A DNA stretch of 64,000 nucleotides from Phoronis australis. Taxonomy: Eukaryota > Phoronida > Phoronidae. Made by a program: the position numbers and the translations under genes. Location: NCBI GenBank assembly GCA_002633005.1, contig NMRA01000061.1:407472-471471 (forward strand), read 5' to 3'. The notes below the pieces were generated by a model. That model saw only the letters and a list, made by a program, of their open reading frames with translations. It was not told where the DNA came from and made no database searches. Positions 62,228-64,000 of this stretch are shown one piece after another. Position 1 is the first letter of the stretch. Each line of letters begins with the position of its first letter.

Positions 62228-62733
62228 GCCATATAGGCCTACCTCTTGCAATATTTGCGAAAAATGCATAAAATTTTGTTTTCATAGTGTACCTATTCGA
62301 GCGGAGCTGCGGAAGAGTTTATGTTAAAATAGGAAAATTTGTATGCGTTTTGTTTAATTACTGTACTTGCGTATTTCCGTTCGGCTGGCCGAGACCACCA
62401 AAAAAACTGTTGAGAGTCATCGACGGATTCAATCGCCGAGTTAATGAGTTAAAGACCAGAAATATGATAAGCTATTCAAAGATAATTTTAGGTTGCGCTT
62501 GATATTAATCTAAAATATACTTGAATGATGGCTATTTCTAGAAGACAGGGCAGGAAAGCAAACCTTTCGAGCAATTTCTAAAAATGTTCAACTCATCACG
62601 CATGGGAATCCATCAGTTCATTTCGTCCCAATGCTTTTTCTCGTGGGGTTATTCCTCCAACGTGCTTCGACTCTTCGTTAATTTTTCTCGCAGGAAACTA
62701 ATCCTTAGTTTTTTGCGCACCGGATTTTATCAG

Positions 62734-62842
62734 CAATACACGACACAGGTCTCCACGATCTTCACGGCCCCCTGTAACGAAACATCGAGCTGATGAAGTC
62801 GCCACCCCAGTTTCAGATAACTTTGACTGGAGACCTTTGTAA
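62734..62842 (+). CDS. Candidate last exon (weak)
   Basis: After a tttatcag acceptor, a frame reads through Arg/Ser/Pro-rich sequence (HRSPRSSRPPVTKHRADE) and ends SDNFDWRPL then TAA. It looks coding in composition and has a terminal motif style. The preceding exon and its phase are not established; it might belong with 62084-62227. Confidence 0.3.
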
Positions 62843-63889
62843 GGAATCGATGATTTATAACAAAATCATAACAAATTTTACTGATAATTTCATGAAGTCA
62901 ATGCTCTCCAGAATTTAACCCCAAAATATATTTTCCGACAGTAAAACCGACTGTTTCCTTTTAATGTAATGATGAAAATGTTAACAAGACAGTCCTATTT
63001 TTTTCTTAACTGCTACTTGAGGAACAGTAAAATATTCATGCTAGAATATTATTATATACAAACCATTATCTCCCCATTAGACTAATTTGGTTTTCGTGAT
63101 TTTCTCTCTGTCCTATTTAAAGATATCAAAAAGTCATTAAGTGGACACAGTTATTTTCTGTCGGACCATTTCACCAGTTGCCCATATCAAAATAGACTGC
63201 ATTACATTTGACTTACCTTTGAATCCACTTGTAGCAAGAGAATGATAACCGGTCAATTTTCTTGAAGCGTTATCCAAACATTAGAGTGAATCCGATTTCT
63301 GTCCCAGATACAGTACAAAACGTGATTGAACTTGTTATGTCAACTAATGAACTGTGGACCGGTGCCATTGTCAGCTGAGACTGGCGAAAGCACAAATTGC
63401 CAAATTGCCGAACTGACTACCACTTTTGGAAACGAAATGGCAGTAGGGACGGTCTTGCGAATGATAAAGACTGCATTCATTCTGAAGCTAGAAGGGGGGA
63501 GGGGTGGCGGAGAGGGACTAGTCCCTTAAATCAGCGTGACGTCATTCCCTGAAACGTATGCCGACTTACCATCCGTGACTCCATTATGGATATCCCTCGG
63601 TAGGCTGTATTTTTAAAACGGTGCAAAATTCATCGATGAACAACAGCGTTGAGGTAAGCAAGGTGCTTAGGCAAAAAAAAATTTCATGTTGTGGAGAATT
63701 TAATACTTTCTGCTCAGATCTACGGGAGAGGTTTTCAAGTCAATGCACTCTCTTAACGTCTGTAGACGCCTGAATGAGTCCCGGCTAGTCCGTAGTAAAA
63801 ATCGTCATTTGTTCTTAATATCTAAAAGTCAGAAATCTTGAATAAGATCAGAGTTCCTTAAAATTGGTTCAGTTTTTGCTAGGACGTTC

Positions 63890-64000
63890 AAATTTAGGGG
63901 GGCAAGGGGCAATGGCCCCTCTAAAATTCACCAAGATTTCATTTGTCAGTTCGGGGTTGCGAATGTCTGACGGGCACAATCCTGGCTAACGCTCTGCCCT
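63890..64000 (+). repeat. Dispersed G/C-tract repeat, window-edge copy
   Basis: It carries the same blocks as 60777-60906 (ttaggggggcaagggg, catttgtcagttcgggg, gaatgtctgacgggc, gctctgccc) and is cut by the end of the window. Confidence 0.8.

Overview
This is a window of nuclear DNA from an animal, almost certainly an invertebrate. The evidence is spliceosomal introns with GT-AG borders, a homeobox gene, a Ly6/three-finger GPI-type protein, a fibrinogen-domain secreted protein, Penelope-like and LINE retroelement remains, and many short inverted-repeat (MITE-like) elements in AT-rich non-coding DNA. The style would fit an anthozoan cnidarian (coral or sea anemone), but nothing here proves the phylum. 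No prokaryotic operons, CRISPR arrays or rRNA/tRNA genes were seen.

Layout. (1) 1-4.2 kb: no convincing gene. (2) 4.2-10.5 kb (+): a four-exon homeobox gene of 414 residues, whose homeodomain is split by an intron between positions 46 and 47 and reads WYQNRR instead of WFQNRR. (3) 10.4-20.6 kb: the 4.7 kb before a 984-N gap (15154-16137) is repeated after it almost base for base. The repeat starts and stops exactly at the gap edges, so this looks like two alleles placed in tandem by the assembler. It duplicates the homeobox 3' end, a Penelope-like fragment and two fibrinogen exons. (4) 19.8-28.9 kb (-): by splice phase, the fibrinogen exons, a 3 kb exon and three short 5' exons join into one 1387-codon reading frame. 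The product is a signal peptide, nine cysteine-rich units of about 42 residues that I do not recognise, a coiled coil of about 190 residues, a Gln/Lys-rich region and a C-terminal fibrinogen domain. This is the most interesting object in the window. (5) 29-37.6 kb: no gene seen. (6) 37.7-44.4 kb (+): a three-exon Ly6/uPAR-type gene with MITEs in its first intron. (7) 45-57 kb: repeats, a decayed LINE, and a 2.7 kb non-coding element with inverted ends and repeated ACGTCCGTCAC motifs. (8) 57-62.8 kb: a small two-exon acidic protein end (+), an unrecognised 191-codon ORF (-), a perfect 21-bp hairpin, and a short putatively lipid-anchored ORF.

The homeobox gene and the fibrinogen-domain gene lie tail to tail; nothing suggests they act together. 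The fibrinogen-domain protein and the Ly6 protein are both predicted to be secreted or cell-surface products. The gene models rest on splice-site and phase agreement read by eye and have no transcript support.
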